Positions 33,731 to 43,599 are shown, counted from the stretch's first letter. The stretch: DNA of 64,000 bases from HGM04593 sp045634085 (GCA_045634085.1 JAZQZM010000077.1:1-64000); one strand, 5' to 3'. Translations and numbers: made by a program. The notes: generated from the sequence alone by a model not told the origin.

Positions 33731-36700
33731 ATGAATACCAAAAAGTTGATAATCAGCCTCATATTCACAGTAGCAAGTTTACTGCCCTCCACAAACCTGT
33801 TCGCTCAGACAGCAACAGGAGTAAAGGGTGTCATAACTGACGAATTCGGCGAGCCATTGCCTGCTGCAAACGTGGCGGTAATGAACAACAAGAAGTTTGC
33901 ACGCGGAACCACCACCAACCTGTATGGTGAGTTCAACGTGGAAATCAACCTTGATGCAGGAGACGACGAAATCGTCTTCAGCTACATCGGTACAAAGACC
34001 GTAAAGAAAAAACTGACCAAGGAGACTTTGAGCAAACCGTTCGACGTGGTTTTGAAGACCGACGAGGCCATGCTCTCCGAAGTAATGATTGTCGAGGACG
34101 GTTACAACAAGCTTCCCCGCAAGGATATGGTAGGTGCATTCTCCACCGTAAAGGCCGACGACATCATGATGCCGGCATACCAGAGCATTGACCAGATGCT
34201 GCAGGGTAAGGTTGCAGGCATGTCAGTTGTCAACACATCGGCACGTGTCGGTGCTTCACCCAAAATAACAATCCGCGGAACATCGACAATCCTTGGCAAC
34301 AGCGACCCGCTTTGGGTTGTAGACGGAGTAATCCAGGAAGACCCTCTCTCAATTGACATGAGTTCGGCCATCACATCCGACATGCGCGAGCTCATCGGAA
34401 ACCAGATTTCATGGCTCAACCCACAGGACATTGACAACATCACGGTACTCAAGGACGCATCGGCTACAGCCATCTATGGTTCAAAGGCATCAAACGGTGT
34501 CATTGTCATCACCACAAAGAAAGGAACACCTGGACGCATAAGCGTGAACTACAACACGAACATATCAGTGCGCGAACGCCCAACATACGAGATGTACGAC
34601 TTCATGAACTCCTATGAACGTATACAGTTCAGCAAGGAAGCATATGAAGCGGGCGTACGCTACCAGACCGAACCTCTGCCACAGATATACACCTATGAGG
34701 GTCTGATGGCAATGTTCAACAAGCGTATGATTACAGAAGACCAGTTCTCATATTATCTGCAGCGCCTTGAGACTGTGAACACCGACTGGTTCGACCTGTT
34801 GACACGCAACGCCGTAAGTCAGAGCCACAACCTCAGCGTTTCAGGCGGAACAGACAAATATACGTACAACGCATCACTTGGCTATCAGGACAACAAGGGT
34901 TACGAAATAGGCAACGAGAACGACCAGATTACCGCACGCCTCAGCATCAACAGCAACATAAATGAGAAACTGAACATCAATGCCCAACTCAACGGTAGCG
35001 TGCGCAACTCCGACGGATACGGCGCCGGCACAAACCCGTACACTTATGCAATGAACACCAGCCGTGCGATACCTGCATACGAAGAGAACGGTGACCTTGC
35101 ATTCTACTCTAACTACTACACCTACCAGTACAATACCCTGCTTGGCGGCAAGAACCAGTACTCCTACAACATATTCAACGAGATGGAGAACAGTTATTCA
35201 TCAAACGTCGGCACCAACTTCAATGCTTCGCTAAACATCTCTTACAAGATACTCAGCTGGCTCACATACAACGGTACAGCGAGCATGGCCATAAGCAATA
35301 ACAAGAGCGAGAGCTACGCAGGCGAGAAGACAGCACAGGTTGAACGTCTCTACCGTGGCTATGCCTACGGAACAGAGAAAGCCGGCTCCGACAGATTCAA
35401 TGCAGCTCTGATGCCATACGGCGGTGTACTGAACCAAGCCAACTCTCAGGGTGTGTCATACAGCACATCGCACCGTCTGCAATTCAGCAAGGAGTTCAAC
35501 GAGAACCACCGTCTCAACGCTATGCTCGGAATGGAGATACGTTCAAGCGAAAGCGTCAGCGAAGGCAACACCGCATGGGGTTTCGTTCCCGAGCGCGGTT
35601 TGATACTTGTATCCCCCACTCTCCCCGAGAACTTCAAACCCATAGGCAGTGACGTAACCATCGGTTGGGGAGCCCTCTCACAACTCTATAACGGTGCGTG
35701 GAACAAGATGTCGACAACGACCAACTACATGTCGTTCTTTGCGACAGTAGCATACGCATACAGGAACAGATATGTAGTCAACATCAACGTACGTTCCGAC
35801 GCTTCGAACCGTTTCGGCCAGGATGTCAACAGGCAGTTCGACCCCACATGGTCATTCGGAGCATCATGGAAAGTTGCCCAGGAGCCAATAGTAATGGAGA
35901 AATTACCATGGCTCGATCAGTTGAACCTGCGCGCTTCCTACGGTATCCAGGGTAATGTAGTTAACTCACTCAGCCCCGAAATGATTGTCCGCTACCAGGG
36001 TCTGTTGCAGAGTTACAACGAATACTACCTCACCATCTCAAGCCTGCCGAATAAGCAGCTCAAATGGGAACGCACAAAGTCACTGAACCTAGGTGCCGAC
36101 ATTGCCCTGTTCGGAGTGACAATGAATCTTGAGTACTACCAGCGCAGATCCAACGCAATCATACGCCAGGACATTGCACAGGAGTATGGTATGTCAACCA
36201 TGCCTTTGAACGGAGGTATGATCAAGAACAGCGGTCTTGAGGCAACAGTGAACTTCACCCCCATACGCACCAACGACATGGCATGGACCATCGGACTCAA
36301 TGCCGGCAAGAACTGGAACAAGTCCGAGAGTGACGACCGCACTGCAAAGGCCGATGAACTTACACACATAAACTATCTCAACGGCAGCAGTGACCGTCCT
36401 TTGAAAAAAGGCTATCCGCTATCGGCTTTCTGGTCATACAAGTTCACAGGACTTGACGGCAGGACCGGTTACCCCACCTTTGAGCATGCCACATATGAAG
36501 ACGTAGACGGTGACGGCACTGTAGACCCCACAACATTCCTTGTGTATTCAGGACAGAGTGAACCCGACTTCTCCGGCGGTTTCAACACACGTCTGCGCTG
36601 GAAGGACTTCAACATAGGCATTGACTTTGCTGTGGCATTGGGTGCCAAGAAGCGTCTCCCGAACCCCTACTCTACATTTACCTACGGCAAGATGCCGGAC

Positions 36701-37090
36701 ATATTCAGCAACCTATCAAAGGAGTTGAACAACCGTTGGAAAGAGCCCGGAGACGAGAAGCACACAAACATCCCGTCACTCTACACATCGGTCCGCGACC
36801 TTTACAACCTGAACCTGCCTAACGGACTTTATGACAACATCTATTCAATGTGGGCACAGTCGGACATAAGAGTTGCCGACGCATCGTTTCTACGCTGTAC
36901 ACAGGTAACACTCTCGTACAACGTGCCACGTACCCTGTGTCAGAAAATTGGCCTTGCACGCATACAGTTGAGTGCAAACATAAACAACCTGTTTGTAATA
37001 GCAAGCAACGATTGGAAAGGTTATGACCCGGAGTTGGGTTACAGCATACAGCCAAGAATCTATTCATTGGGATTGAGTTTAGGACTTTAA
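33731..37090 (+). CDS. SusC/RagA family TonB-linked outer-membrane receptor
   Basis: A 1119-aa outer-membrane TonB-dependent transporter. After a signal peptide (to ~26, ..TNLFAQ) comes a carboxypeptidase D regulatory-like domain (GVKGVITDEFGEPLPAANVAV.., residues ~29-115). Then the SusC-type plug (GAFSTVKADDIMMPAYQSIDQML, VAGMSVVNTSARVGASPKITIRGTSTI at ~165-190, WVVDGVIQEDP) and a 22-strand-type barrel ending LGLSLGL. With its SusD partner it would import an oligomer (glycan or peptide) bound on the surface. No glycoside hydrolase or sulfatase is nearby, so the substrate may not be a glycan. A weak -7-like TACTTTAG is at about 33686. Confidence 0.95.
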   Translation: MNTKKLIISLIFTVASLLPSTNLFAQTATGVKGVITDEFGEPLPAANVAVMNNKKFARGTTTNLYGEFNVEINLDAGDDEIVFSYIGTKTVKKKLTKETLSKPFDVVLKTDEAMLSEVMIVEDGYNKLPRKDMVGAFSTVKADDIMMPAYQSIDQMLQGKVAGMSVVNTSARVGASPKITIRGTSTILGNSDPLWVVDGVIQEDPLSIDMSSAITSDMRELIGNQISWLNPQDIDNITVLKDASATAIYGSKASNGVIVITTKKGTPGRISVNYNTNISVRERPTYEMYDFMNSYERIQFSKEAYEAGVRYQTEPLPQIYTYEGLMAMFNKRMITEDQFSYYLQRLETVNTDWFDLLTRNAVSQSHNLSVSGGTDKYTYNASLGYQDNKGYEIGNENDQITARLSINSNINEKLNINAQLNGSVRNSDGYGAGTNPYTYAMNTSRAIPAYEENGDLAFYSNYYTYQYNTLLGGKNQYSYNIFNEMENSYSSNVGTNFNASLNISYKILSWLTYNGTASMAISNNKSESYAGEKTAQVERLYRGYAYGTEKAGSDRFNAALMPYGGVLNQANSQGVSYSTSHRLQFSKEFNENHRLNAMLGMEIRSSESVSEGNTAWGFVPERGLILVSPTLPENFKPIGSDVTIGWGALSQLYNGAWNKMSTTTNYMSFFATVAYAYRNRYVVNINVRSDASNRFGQDVNRQFDPTWSFGASWKVAQEPIVMEKLPWLDQLNLRASYGIQGNVVNSLSPEMIVRYQGLLQSYNEYYLTISSLPNKQLKWERTKSLNLGADIALFGVTMNLEYYQRRSNAIIRQDIAQEYGMSTMPLNGGMIKNSGLEATVNFTPIRTNDMAWTIGLNAGKNWNKSESDDRTAKADELTHINYLNGSSDRPLKKGYPLSAFWSYKFTGLDGRTGYPTFEHATYEDVDGDGTVDPTTFLVYSGQSEPDFSGGFNTRLRWKDFNIGIDFAVALGAKKRLPNPYSTFTYGKMPDIFSNLSKELNNRWKEPGDEKHTNIPSLYTSVRDLYNLNLPNGLYDNIYSMWAQSDIRVADASFLRCTQVTLSYNVPRTLCQKIGLARIQLSANINNLFVIASNDWKGYDPELGYSIQPRIYSLGLSLGL

Positions 37091-37108
37091 TTAAAGAAAA
37101 AGATAACC

Positions 37109-38668
37109 ATGAAATTCAAATATAGCATACTTGCAGCACTGACAGCATTTACTTTTACAGCATGCGATGATTTCCTTGAGCCGAAATCAGAGAGTGAGTT
37201 CGTTCCCGAGGATGCGACATCCCTTAACGAGTTATTGCTTGGCGAGGCATACCAGCGTAACGACATGGAGGGTTTCAACATCTACCTGGGACTCCTTGAA
37301 GATGATGTCGAAGCAGCTCCCTACCAGTTGCCTAACACCGGTTTTGACGGCAACGTATACCTTGCGAGCTACACTTGGCAGCCTGACATGTACCAGATGA
37401 TGGAAGAGGCCGGTGCCGGTCACATCAACATCTATGAGAGTTACTACAAGGTAATTCTTGGCACCAATGCAGTCCTTGACTATCTGCCCAACGTTAGGGA
37501 TACCGAGGACAACATCAACAAGGTAAAGGCACAGGCACATGCGCTCCGCGCCTTCTACTACTTCAACCTTGTAAACATCTACGGAATGCCGTACAACGTG
37601 GCCCCCGACTCTCTTGGTGTCCCTCTAAAGCTCAACAGCGGCATTGAAGAGAACGAAGACTACCTTAAAAGAAAAACCGTAGCCGAAGTATACACACAGA
37701 TTCTCAAAGACCTGCATACGGCCGAAGAGACTTACCTGCTGCTGCCACAGAACGAACAGTGGAACGACAACTTCCGCACAAGCCTCCCCATGGTGCAGCT
37801 GATGCTCTCCCGCACATACCTGTACATGGAAAACTGGACAAAGGCAGCCGAGTATGCAAGACTCGTCATGGACAACAACCAGTTCAGGCTTACCGACCTC
37901 AACGATGTTGAACTATACAGTATTGGCAATGACGGAAAGGAGATACGCAACTACTACGTATTCCCCACATACAAGTCAAGCGAAACAATATGGCCATACG
38001 GAAACGTAAATGACATGTTCGAGTGGACATACAAGGAGGCCAACAGCCAGAACTCGAATACAGGCAGCAAGATGCATGCATATTTCCAGGCATCACAGGA
38101 ACTGCTCGACACTTACGTCGACTATGACCTTCGCCTGATGCACTACATTGTCCAGGCACCTACTAGTGACAGCAACGGTTCACTCATGAACATGGCGTTC
38201 GGCAAAGTGAATGTCGGCACCACATACTACTTGCCACAACATGCGACAGGTGTGTTCGGACGCTGCTTACGCCTCTCCGAGGCATACCTCAACTATGCCG
38301 AAGCCAAAGCTATGCTTGGCGAGATAGCTGATGCGTCAAGCGCATTGAACACACTGCGTGAACACAGGTTCGACCCCGAGGATTTTGACAACGAAGAGTT
38401 CGAGAGCCAGGAAGAACTCATACAGTTCGTGCGCGATGAACGCCGCCGCGAGCTCTGTTTCGAGGGACACCGCTGGTTCGACCTGCGCCGTTGGGGCATG
38501 CCGTCAATAACACACAGATGGCATGAGAGTGCCGATGCCACAAGTTCATACCGTCTCTCTGAGGGCGACCAGCTCTACACACTTCCCATCCCCGACGAGG
38601 CCCTTGAGAGCAACAGCAGCCTGGTACAGAACGAACTTCCCGGCAAACGCCTGCCCATAGTAGAATAA
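37109..38668 (+). CDS. SusD/RagB family nutrient-binding lipoprotein
   Basis: A 519-aa surface lipoprotein with a lipobox signal (..LTAFTFTAC, Cys at ~20) followed by DDFLEPKSESEFVPED, a typical SusD start. The TPR-like core contains AHALRAFYYFNLVNIYGMPY, the hallmark RAxxYxxLxxxYG segment, and VRDERRRELCFEGHRWFDLRRWGM near the C-terminus (residues ~445-468), the second hallmark. It caps the SusC transporter and binds ligand. It starts 18 bases after SusC and is cotranscribed. Confidence 0.95.
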   Translation: MKFKYSILAALTAFTFTACDDFLEPKSESEFVPEDATSLNELLLGEAYQRNDMEGFNIYLGLLEDDVEAAPYQLPNTGFDGNVYLASYTWQPDMYQMMEEAGAGHINIYESYYKVILGTNAVLDYLPNVRDTEDNINKVKAQAHALRAFYYFNLVNIYGMPYNVAPDSLGVPLKLNSGIEENEDYLKRKTVAEVYTQILKDLHTAEETYLLLPQNEQWNDNFRTSLPMVQLMLSRTYLYMENWTKAAEYARLVMDNNQFRLTDLNDVELYSIGNDGKEIRNYYVFPTYKSSETIWPYGNVNDMFEWTYKEANSQNSNTGSKMHAYFQASQELLDTYVDYDLRLMHYIVQAPTSDSNGSLMNMAFGKVNVGTTYYLPQHATGVFGRCLRLSEAYLNYAEAKAMLGEIADASSALNTLREHRFDPEDFDNEEFESQEELIQFVRDERRRELCFEGHRWFDLRRWGMPSITHRWHESADATSSYRLSEGDQLYTLPIPDEALESNSSLVQNELPGKRLPIVE

Positions 38669-38694
38669 GAGAGTCATATTATAAAGACAGAATC

Positions 38695-39720
38695 ATGAAA
38701 AGAGCACTCAAAACAGCATTCATCCTTTTCGCCTGCATTGTATCGTTCAATGCCTGCAACGAAGAAGAGGAACTGACCCCTTCGGGCAACTACTCCCCAA
38801 TCCGTGGAGGTTTCCCCCAGGGCAAGACAATATACGACTCCATCATCAACGACATAAAGAACGAATACGGAGTCTACCTCCTTTATAAGGACATTACCGA
38901 AGAGGACCTCAACCGCGACTGGGTTTCGGCGGGTACAGGCGATATATACGTGGGAGGCTACGACTATGAGCGCGAAGACCTTGCATGGAATCTCCCCGAG
39001 GAGCACCTTCCCTTCTACGTTGACTACTTCAACAGCTACATTTTCCCCAACATCACCAAGGATTTTGCAAACGCGACATTCCCGGTGAAGATATACATGA
39101 TACACAACCTGCGCACCGAGCCGCGTGATTATGGCGAGGACAATGTAGTGGGAGGTACCGACACCGACCCGTACAAATCCATCAAGCTGGGCAATTTCGA
39201 CAACTGGGCAATAAGTTTCAAGGACGAAATAATCAACGGAGACAATGCTGAGTACTCACTCAAGCAGCAGCGCTGCATCTTCATGATACAGACAATATAC
39301 AACGCTATAGAGAAAGGACGCATCGATTCTCCCGATGAGTTCTGGAACGGTTTCGATTTCTCTGCCGACAAGAAGATGAACCACATCGACCCAAGCAAGG
39401 CTAACTACAAGTACAAGCTCGGATTCGTGGACATGATTAACGACAACTTCGGTACAGGAGTGCAGAAACAGGTATGGGTTCCTCCATATGCAAACGAAAC
39501 GAGCTGCTACTATTGGGAAAAGGACAAATACCCCAACTACAACCTCTTCACCACTTATCTGAAGAACGCCATGTGGCTTACTCCAGAGGAACTGGATGAA
39601 CGTTACCCGGCAAGCAAATATCCAATGATTAAAGAAAAATATGACATCGTTGTAGAACACATGCTCACAAAATATGGCATCAACCTTGTAGGAATAGCAA
39701 AAGGAATCAATCAGGAATAA
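38695..39720 (+). CDS. Lipoprotein related to Peptidase_Mx1-like proteins, without an HExxH motif
   Basis: A 341-aa lipoprotein (..FILFACIVSFNAC, Cys at ~21). The beginning TIYDSIINDIKNEYGVYLLYKDITEEDL and the end AMWLTPEELDERYP..EKYDIVVEHMLTKYGINLVGIAK resemble the putative zinc-binding metallopeptidase lipoproteins that often follow SusC/SusD pairs. Those proteins have an HExxH site in the middle. Here the matching region (..SLKQQRCIFMIQTIYNAIEKG) has no HExxH, so it is probably not a zinc peptidase and may act as a binding protein. The relationship is inferred from sequence pattern and position. It follows SusD by 26 bases. Confidence 0.55.
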   Translation: MKRALKTAFILFACIVSFNACNEEEELTPSGNYSPIRGGFPQGKTIYDSIINDIKNEYGVYLLYKDITEEDLNRDWVSAGTGDIYVGGYDYEREDLAWNLPEEHLPFYVDYFNSYIFPNITKDFANATFPVKIYMIHNLRTEPRDYGEDNVVGGTDTDPYKSIKLGNFDNWAISFKDEIINGDNAEYSLKQQRCIFMIQTIYNAIEKGRIDSPDEFWNGFDFSADKKMNHIDPSKANYKYKLGFVDMINDNFGTGVQKQVWVPPYANETSCYYWEKDKYPNYNLFTTYLKNAMWLTPEELDERYPASKYPMIKEKYDIVVEHMLTKYGINLVGIAKGINQE

Positions 39721-39727
39721 TACACAC

Positions 39728-40837
39728 ATGAAACACTCCGTCATTGCAATACTGCTCATTTTATTCACCCACACCTCATGTTCAGGAACGCCCGAAAGCC
39801 GTTCCGTAGAACAGGAGCAGATGCGCATTGACACATTGTGGCAAAAGGAGTTCAACAGCGCCGAAGAGATTATCGCAAACTTCAACACCATCAAGCAGCA
39901 GATAAAAGAACACCCCCAGACTGTACATACCGAAAACCTCTGCCACTACATATGGCAGAGTGGAGAGTACATGTTCCGCTGCCGTGGAAAGAATGAAGAC
40001 ATATCCCTCCTGCCACACAATATTGAAGAGATAGCACTTGACGACGCTACAGTAACGGCATACATGATAGAACGCGACACTGCACGTTTTGCCGACCACT
40101 ATTTCACCCTGCGTGCAATGCAGCGCGGTGACAGTTTTGAAGAATCACGCGACGGAATAACAATAACCGTATTCTACCGCCCGCGCAGCATGAACGGCAA
40201 CGACTATGCAAAGATGAAAGAGGTGTTCTCATGCAAGAACGACGCCCTTCATATCGCATACATGAAAAAACTGAAATTCCCGTTCCGCAACAGCGGCTGC
40301 AACGAGGAGCTCTATGCAGTACGCCCCCTCATTGAGCAGAATGTTAAGGAGAGTACACTCAAGAGGGAGATTCTTGAGCTCTTTGACATATACCGCAATG
40401 TAATGCCCGGCGAAACGGCATCGACACCACTCCTGAAAGACATCAACGGCCACACACATACATTTGCCGAGTTCCGTGGCAAGGTGCTGGTCATTGACGT
40501 ATGGGCGACATGGTGTAGCAGTTGCCTTGCCGGCATGCCAAAGTACATTGCACTGCGCAACTCCTATAAAGGCAACAGCAACATTGAATTCATCACAGTA
40601 TCCATCGACCGCAAGGAGAACAGAGAAAACTGGCTTGCAGCAATAACAAGAAGAAAGATGGGCGACATGCTCAACCTCTACCCCGACAGTTCTTTCGAGT
40701 CACAGTTCGAGAGCGAATACCACATATCGGGAGTGCCAAGATACATCATCATAGACAAGCAGGGGAAAATAGTGACAGCATACGCACCACCGCCGGGAGA
40801 AGGCATGGAAACCATAATAGAGAATACAATAGAATAA
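39728..40837 (+). CDS. TlpA-like thioredoxin-fold lipoprotein
   Basis: A 369-aa envelope protein with a lipobox (FTHTSC, Cys at 18). Residues ~20-230 are an N-terminal domain of mostly helices with several cysteines (72, 85, 169, 191) that I do not recognise. Residues ~231-369 are a TlpA/ResA thioredoxin fold (TPLLKDINGHTHTFAEFRGKVLVIDVWATWCSSCLAGMPKY) with the redox pair C263-C266 and the cis-Pro loop GVPRYIIIDKQGKI. TlpA-like proteins reduce or shuffle disulfides in the periplasm. It starts 7 bases after the previous stop, so it belongs to the SusC/D operon. Confidence 0.88.
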   Translation: MKHSVIAILLILFTHTSCSGTPESRSVEQEQMRIDTLWQKEFNSAEEIIANFNTIKQQIKEHPQTVHTENLCHYIWQSGEYMFRCRGKNEDISLLPHNIEEIALDDATVTAYMIERDTARFADHYFTLRAMQRGDSFEESRDGITITVFYRPRSMNGNDYAKMKEVFSCKNDALHIAYMKKLKFPFRNSGCNEELYAVRPLIEQNVKESTLKREILELFDIYRNVMPGETASTPLLKDINGHTHTFAEFRGKVLVIDVWATWCSSCLAGMPKYIALRNSYKGNSNIEFITVSIDRKENRENWLAAITRRKMGDMLNLYPDSSFESQFESEYHISGVPRYIIIDKQGKIVTAYAPPPGEGMETIIENTIE

Positions 40838-40851
40838 AGCATAGATCAACT

Positions 40852-40899
40852 ATTGATATGAAAACCGTTAAATCAATTGATATGAAAACCGTTAAATCA
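40852..40899 (+). repeat. Tandem 24-bp duplication over a gene start
   Basis: Two exact copies of a 24-base unit that starts ATTGATATGAAAACCGTT lie head to tail (40852-40875, 40876-40899). Each carries an ATG, at 40858 and 40882, in the same frame. The gene therefore has two identical starts and an N-terminus that reads MKTVKSID twice. Confidence 0.9.
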
Positions 40900-41391
40900 A
40901 TCTGCGCATTGCTGATTGTTGCAATGTGCTCATGTTCAGGCAATGCATCCCATGTAAAAGAGAATGCAGCACCAACCGAAGTAAAAGCCGAGGAGACACT
41001 CCCAGTAATCGAAGCCAAGGCATTGACAAGCGAACCGGGCGTAGTATTCTATGACATGCCGCTTGAAGATGCGCTTCTAAAGGCAAAGAACGAAGGCAAG
41101 TATGTTCTCATAGACTGCCATACCAAGGAATGCGGTCCATGCCGCAGGATGGAAGCCGAGATATTCCCGCAGGAACAGTTGGGAAAATTCGTAAACGAAC
41201 GTTTCGTACCCATAATGGCCGATATGAAAGAGGGCGAAGGCCTTGATATTGCCAAGAAATACTGCGTACAGATATACCCCACCCTGCTTGTCCTTCTGCC
41301 CAACGCAGCCAAAGAGGGAGAAGTCGTGGGAGCTGAATTCAATCTTGATATACTCATAGGTATGTTAAAGACAATAATCCACGAAGATTAA
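40858..41391 (+). CDS. Thioredoxin-family lipoprotein
   Basis: A 177-aa protein from the first ATG (169 aa from the second, at 40882, which gives the more usual signal peptide). The lipobox is IVAMCSC. The mature part has a thioredoxin fold of the Thioredoxin_7/DsbD-gamma-like type: YVLIDCHTKECGPCRRMEAEIF with the active pair C92-C95, then VPIMADMKEGEGLDIAKKYC and YPTLLVLLP. The extra Cys two turns before the CGPC (DCHTKEC) is unusual. It ends the SusC/SusD/Mx1-like/TlpA operon and probably works with the TlpA-like protein 20 bases upstream. Confidence 0.88.
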   Translation: MKTVKSIDMKTVKSICALLIVAMCSCSGNASHVKENAAPTEVKAEETLPVIEAKALTSEPGVVFYDMPLEDALLKAKNEGKYVLIDCHTKECGPCRRMEAEIFPQEQLGKFVNERFVPIMADMKEGEGLDIAKKYCVQIYPTLLVLLPNAAKEGEVVGAEFNLDILIGMLKTIIHED

Positions 41392-41394
41392 TCC

Positions 41395-41436
41395 AATACA
41401 CAAATTTCAGGTCAGCTGACCTGAAATTTGTGTATT
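41395..41436 (+). terminator. Perfect 42-bp palindrome after the SusC/D locus
   Basis: The left arm (41395-41415) and right arm (41416-41436) are exact reverse complements with no spacer; the centre is GGTCAGCTGACC. It starts 4 bases after the last stop of the operon and most likely ends transcription, though there is no long U run. Confidence 0.7.
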
Positions 41437-41458
41437 AGGACATTAGGCCGCAAATTTC

Positions 41459-41489
41459 TTTCCCCATTCGCACAAATTCGCTAACTTTG
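41459..41489 (+). promoter_or_regulatory. Promoter of the 41536 gene
   Basis: TTT at 41459-41461 and TAACTTTG at 41482-41489, 20 bases apart, fit the Bacteroidetes consensus. The ATG is 47 bases downstream. Confidence 0.55.
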
Positions 41490-41535
41490 CACCAGTAAAC
41501 TATAATCAGGGAACAAGAATCAAAAAAGAAAATAC

Positions 41536-43599
41536 ATGAAGAAATTTTTACTCTCACTATTCTGCCTCATCTTTATGGCAGCTACAGCGGGTGCCGAGAC
41601 ATACACCCACACATTTGCAAAAAACGAACTGACAACAAACGGTGGTACAGTAACACTCAGCGACATCGACTGGACTGCATCATCAGCGACATACATCGAC
41701 TGGAATGCGACCAGAGGCATTCAGATTGGCAGCAAGAACAATCCCAACCCGTCATACACGCTACACACGTCGGCTTTTGCAGGATGCACAATCCGGAGCA
41801 TAACCGTTAACAGCAGTATTGCAAGCTCGGGCAATGCAAAGCTTACGATGACAGTAGGCAACCAGACATCAGAGACATTCTCGCCCGGAACTTCAGACGC
41901 TGCATACACATTCGACTGCGATGACACGACCGGTGATATTACAATCAGTTGGACAGCAACACAGCGTGCATACTATGTAAAATCCATTACCATTGAGTAC
42001 ACCCCCGATGCAAGTACAGTAGTTGTTCCTGCTCCAGAGTTCAAGACACCAGCCGTTGTATATGCCGACAAGGTTGAAGATGTGACAGTAGAGACAGCCG
42101 ACCAGAGCGCAGTACTCTACTACACCACTGACGGAACAGATCCCGTATATGAGGACTACATCAACGAGACCGGTTCTACAAAGTGCAGCAAATACTATGT
42201 AATGTACTTTGACCTTACCGAGACAACGACAATCAAGGCCATTGCCGTAAGAGTTGACGGCGAGGCGGTATTCAAGAGTCCCATTGCCGAGCAGACATAT
42301 GTCGTTTCACGCACAATGCCACACATTCCGGCTACAGGCATCACATCGGGCAACAGATATGCAATTGTCGCAGCCGACAGTGCAGCCACATACTACTACA
42401 ATGAGGGTGAATACGGTTATCTGCCTACAAAGACTGCTACAGATGCAAACGGCAAATATACCGAGACAGTAGAGTGCGCAGGCTTCACATTCACAGCCGT
42501 AGACGGCGGCTACACTATCCAGGATGAACTCGGCCGTTACATATACCACAAAGGCACATATACAAGTTTCAATTTCGCAGCAGAGAAGCCTGAGGCTGGT
42601 GCCGTATGGAGCGTTGAAATCAATGCCGACGGTATTGCAACCATAGCATGCGACGGCTACACAATCCATTACTCTACAGAATATGCCACATTCGGTTGCT
42701 ACCCCACTGAAAAGATAACCGGTGAGCACATACTTCCAAGACTCTACATGCAGCGCGAATACCCCACCTACACCATTGCTCCCGAAGCCGGAAGCACATT
42801 GGAAATTCTGGACGGAATAACAGTCACCTGCCCCGAGGGGATATCGGCAAAGGAACTGACTGTAGTTGCCGAAGGATATGAGGGAAGCACAGCGATGACC
42901 TGCACACAGGTCGACCAGAACACTCTGTTGCTTGTAGCAGAGACCCCAATCACAACAAGGAACAACACCAACCTGCAGATCAATATCACAGGTGACATAA
43001 TGCTCAACCCAGCAGGCATGGAGATGCCATTGCCGATAAAGAGCAAATACGGTGTACGCACACTGGTTTCATACACACTTCTCGGCGATGCACCGGCAGC
43101 GACCATAACAGAGGTATCACCTGCCGACAATGCAGTTGTTGAAGAACTTTCACATTTCATTTTCACATTCAGCTACTACGCAGGCCACAGCGATGACGCC
43201 AGCCTGCAGCCAAGACTTTATGCCGAAGGCTTTGATTGGATATATGTACTTGAAAAGACCACAGAAAAAGCCGACGGTACAATGATAGAGATGCAACAGG
43301 CAGCACTCAAGACCACAGAGCCCCTTCTCGGTAACGGAGCATACATCCTTGAGATTCCGACAGGCTATTTTACCGACGGTAACGGCAAGGCTATCGAGGG
43401 CATGACTCTCAAGTACACTGTAAAGAATGACAGCGGCCTTGAGGCCGACATCAAGGATGTCATCACCGAAGGTACAGGACACTGGCTCGTATACAACATT
43501 GCCGGCACCAAGGTTCTTGAGACCACTGAAGCCACATCACTCACAACCCTCAAACCGGGTATATACATCGTAAACGGCAAGAAAGTTGTAATCAAGTAA
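41536..43599 (+). CDS. Exported multidomain protein with chitobiase-like domain and T9SS-type C-terminal tail
   Basis: A 687-aa exported protein (signal MKKFLLSLFCLIFMAATAGA). Residues ~21-155 form a beta-sandwich-like domain (GIQIGSKNNPNPSYTLHTS, AYYVKSITIEYTP). Residues ~165-260 resemble the CHB_HEX_C/chitobiase C-terminal domain (SAVLYYTTDGTDPVY, TTTIKAIAVRVDGEAV). The centre has a lectin-like beta region (GYTIQDELGRYIYHKGTYTSF). The last ~40 residues (HWLVYNIAGTKVLETTEATS then LKPGIYIVNGKKVVIK) are a typical T9SS type-A sorting tail, so the protein is probably secreted to the surface. No catalytic domain is evident. It has its own promoter and terminator. Confidence 0.78.
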   Translation: MKKFLLSLFCLIFMAATAGAETYTHTFAKNELTTNGGTVTLSDIDWTASSATYIDWNATRGIQIGSKNNPNPSYTLHTSAFAGCTIRSITVNSSIASSGNAKLTMTVGNQTSETFSPGTSDAAYTFDCDDTTGDITISWTATQRAYYVKSITIEYTPDASTVVVPAPEFKTPAVVYADKVEDVTVETADQSAVLYYTTDGTDPVYEDYINETGSTKCSKYYVMYFDLTETTTIKAIAVRVDGEAVFKSPIAEQTYVVSRTMPHIPATGITSGNRYAIVAADSAATYYYNEGEYGYLPTKTATDANGKYTETVECAGFTFTAVDGGYTIQDELGRYIYHKGTYTSFNFAAEKPEAGAVWSVEINADGIATIACDGYTIHYSTEYATFGCYPTEKITGEHILPRLYMQREYPTYTIAPEAGSTLEILDGITVTCPEGISAKELTVVAEGYEGSTAMTCTQVDQNTLLLVAETPITTRNNTNLQINITGDIMLNPAGMEMPLPIKSKYGVRTLVSYTLLGDAPAATITEVSPADNAVVEELSHFIFTFSYYAGHSDDASLQPRLYAEGFDWIYVLEKTTEKADGTMIEMQQAALKTTEPLLGNGAYILEIPTGYFTDGNGKAIEGMTLKYTVKNDSGLEADIKDVITEGTGHWLVYNIAGTKVLETTEATSLTTLKPGIYIVNGKKVVIK

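Noticed and set aside
38695..39720. Active zinc metallopeptidase
   Set aside because: No HExxH or other zinc motif is present anywhere in the protein, so catalysis of that type is unlikely.
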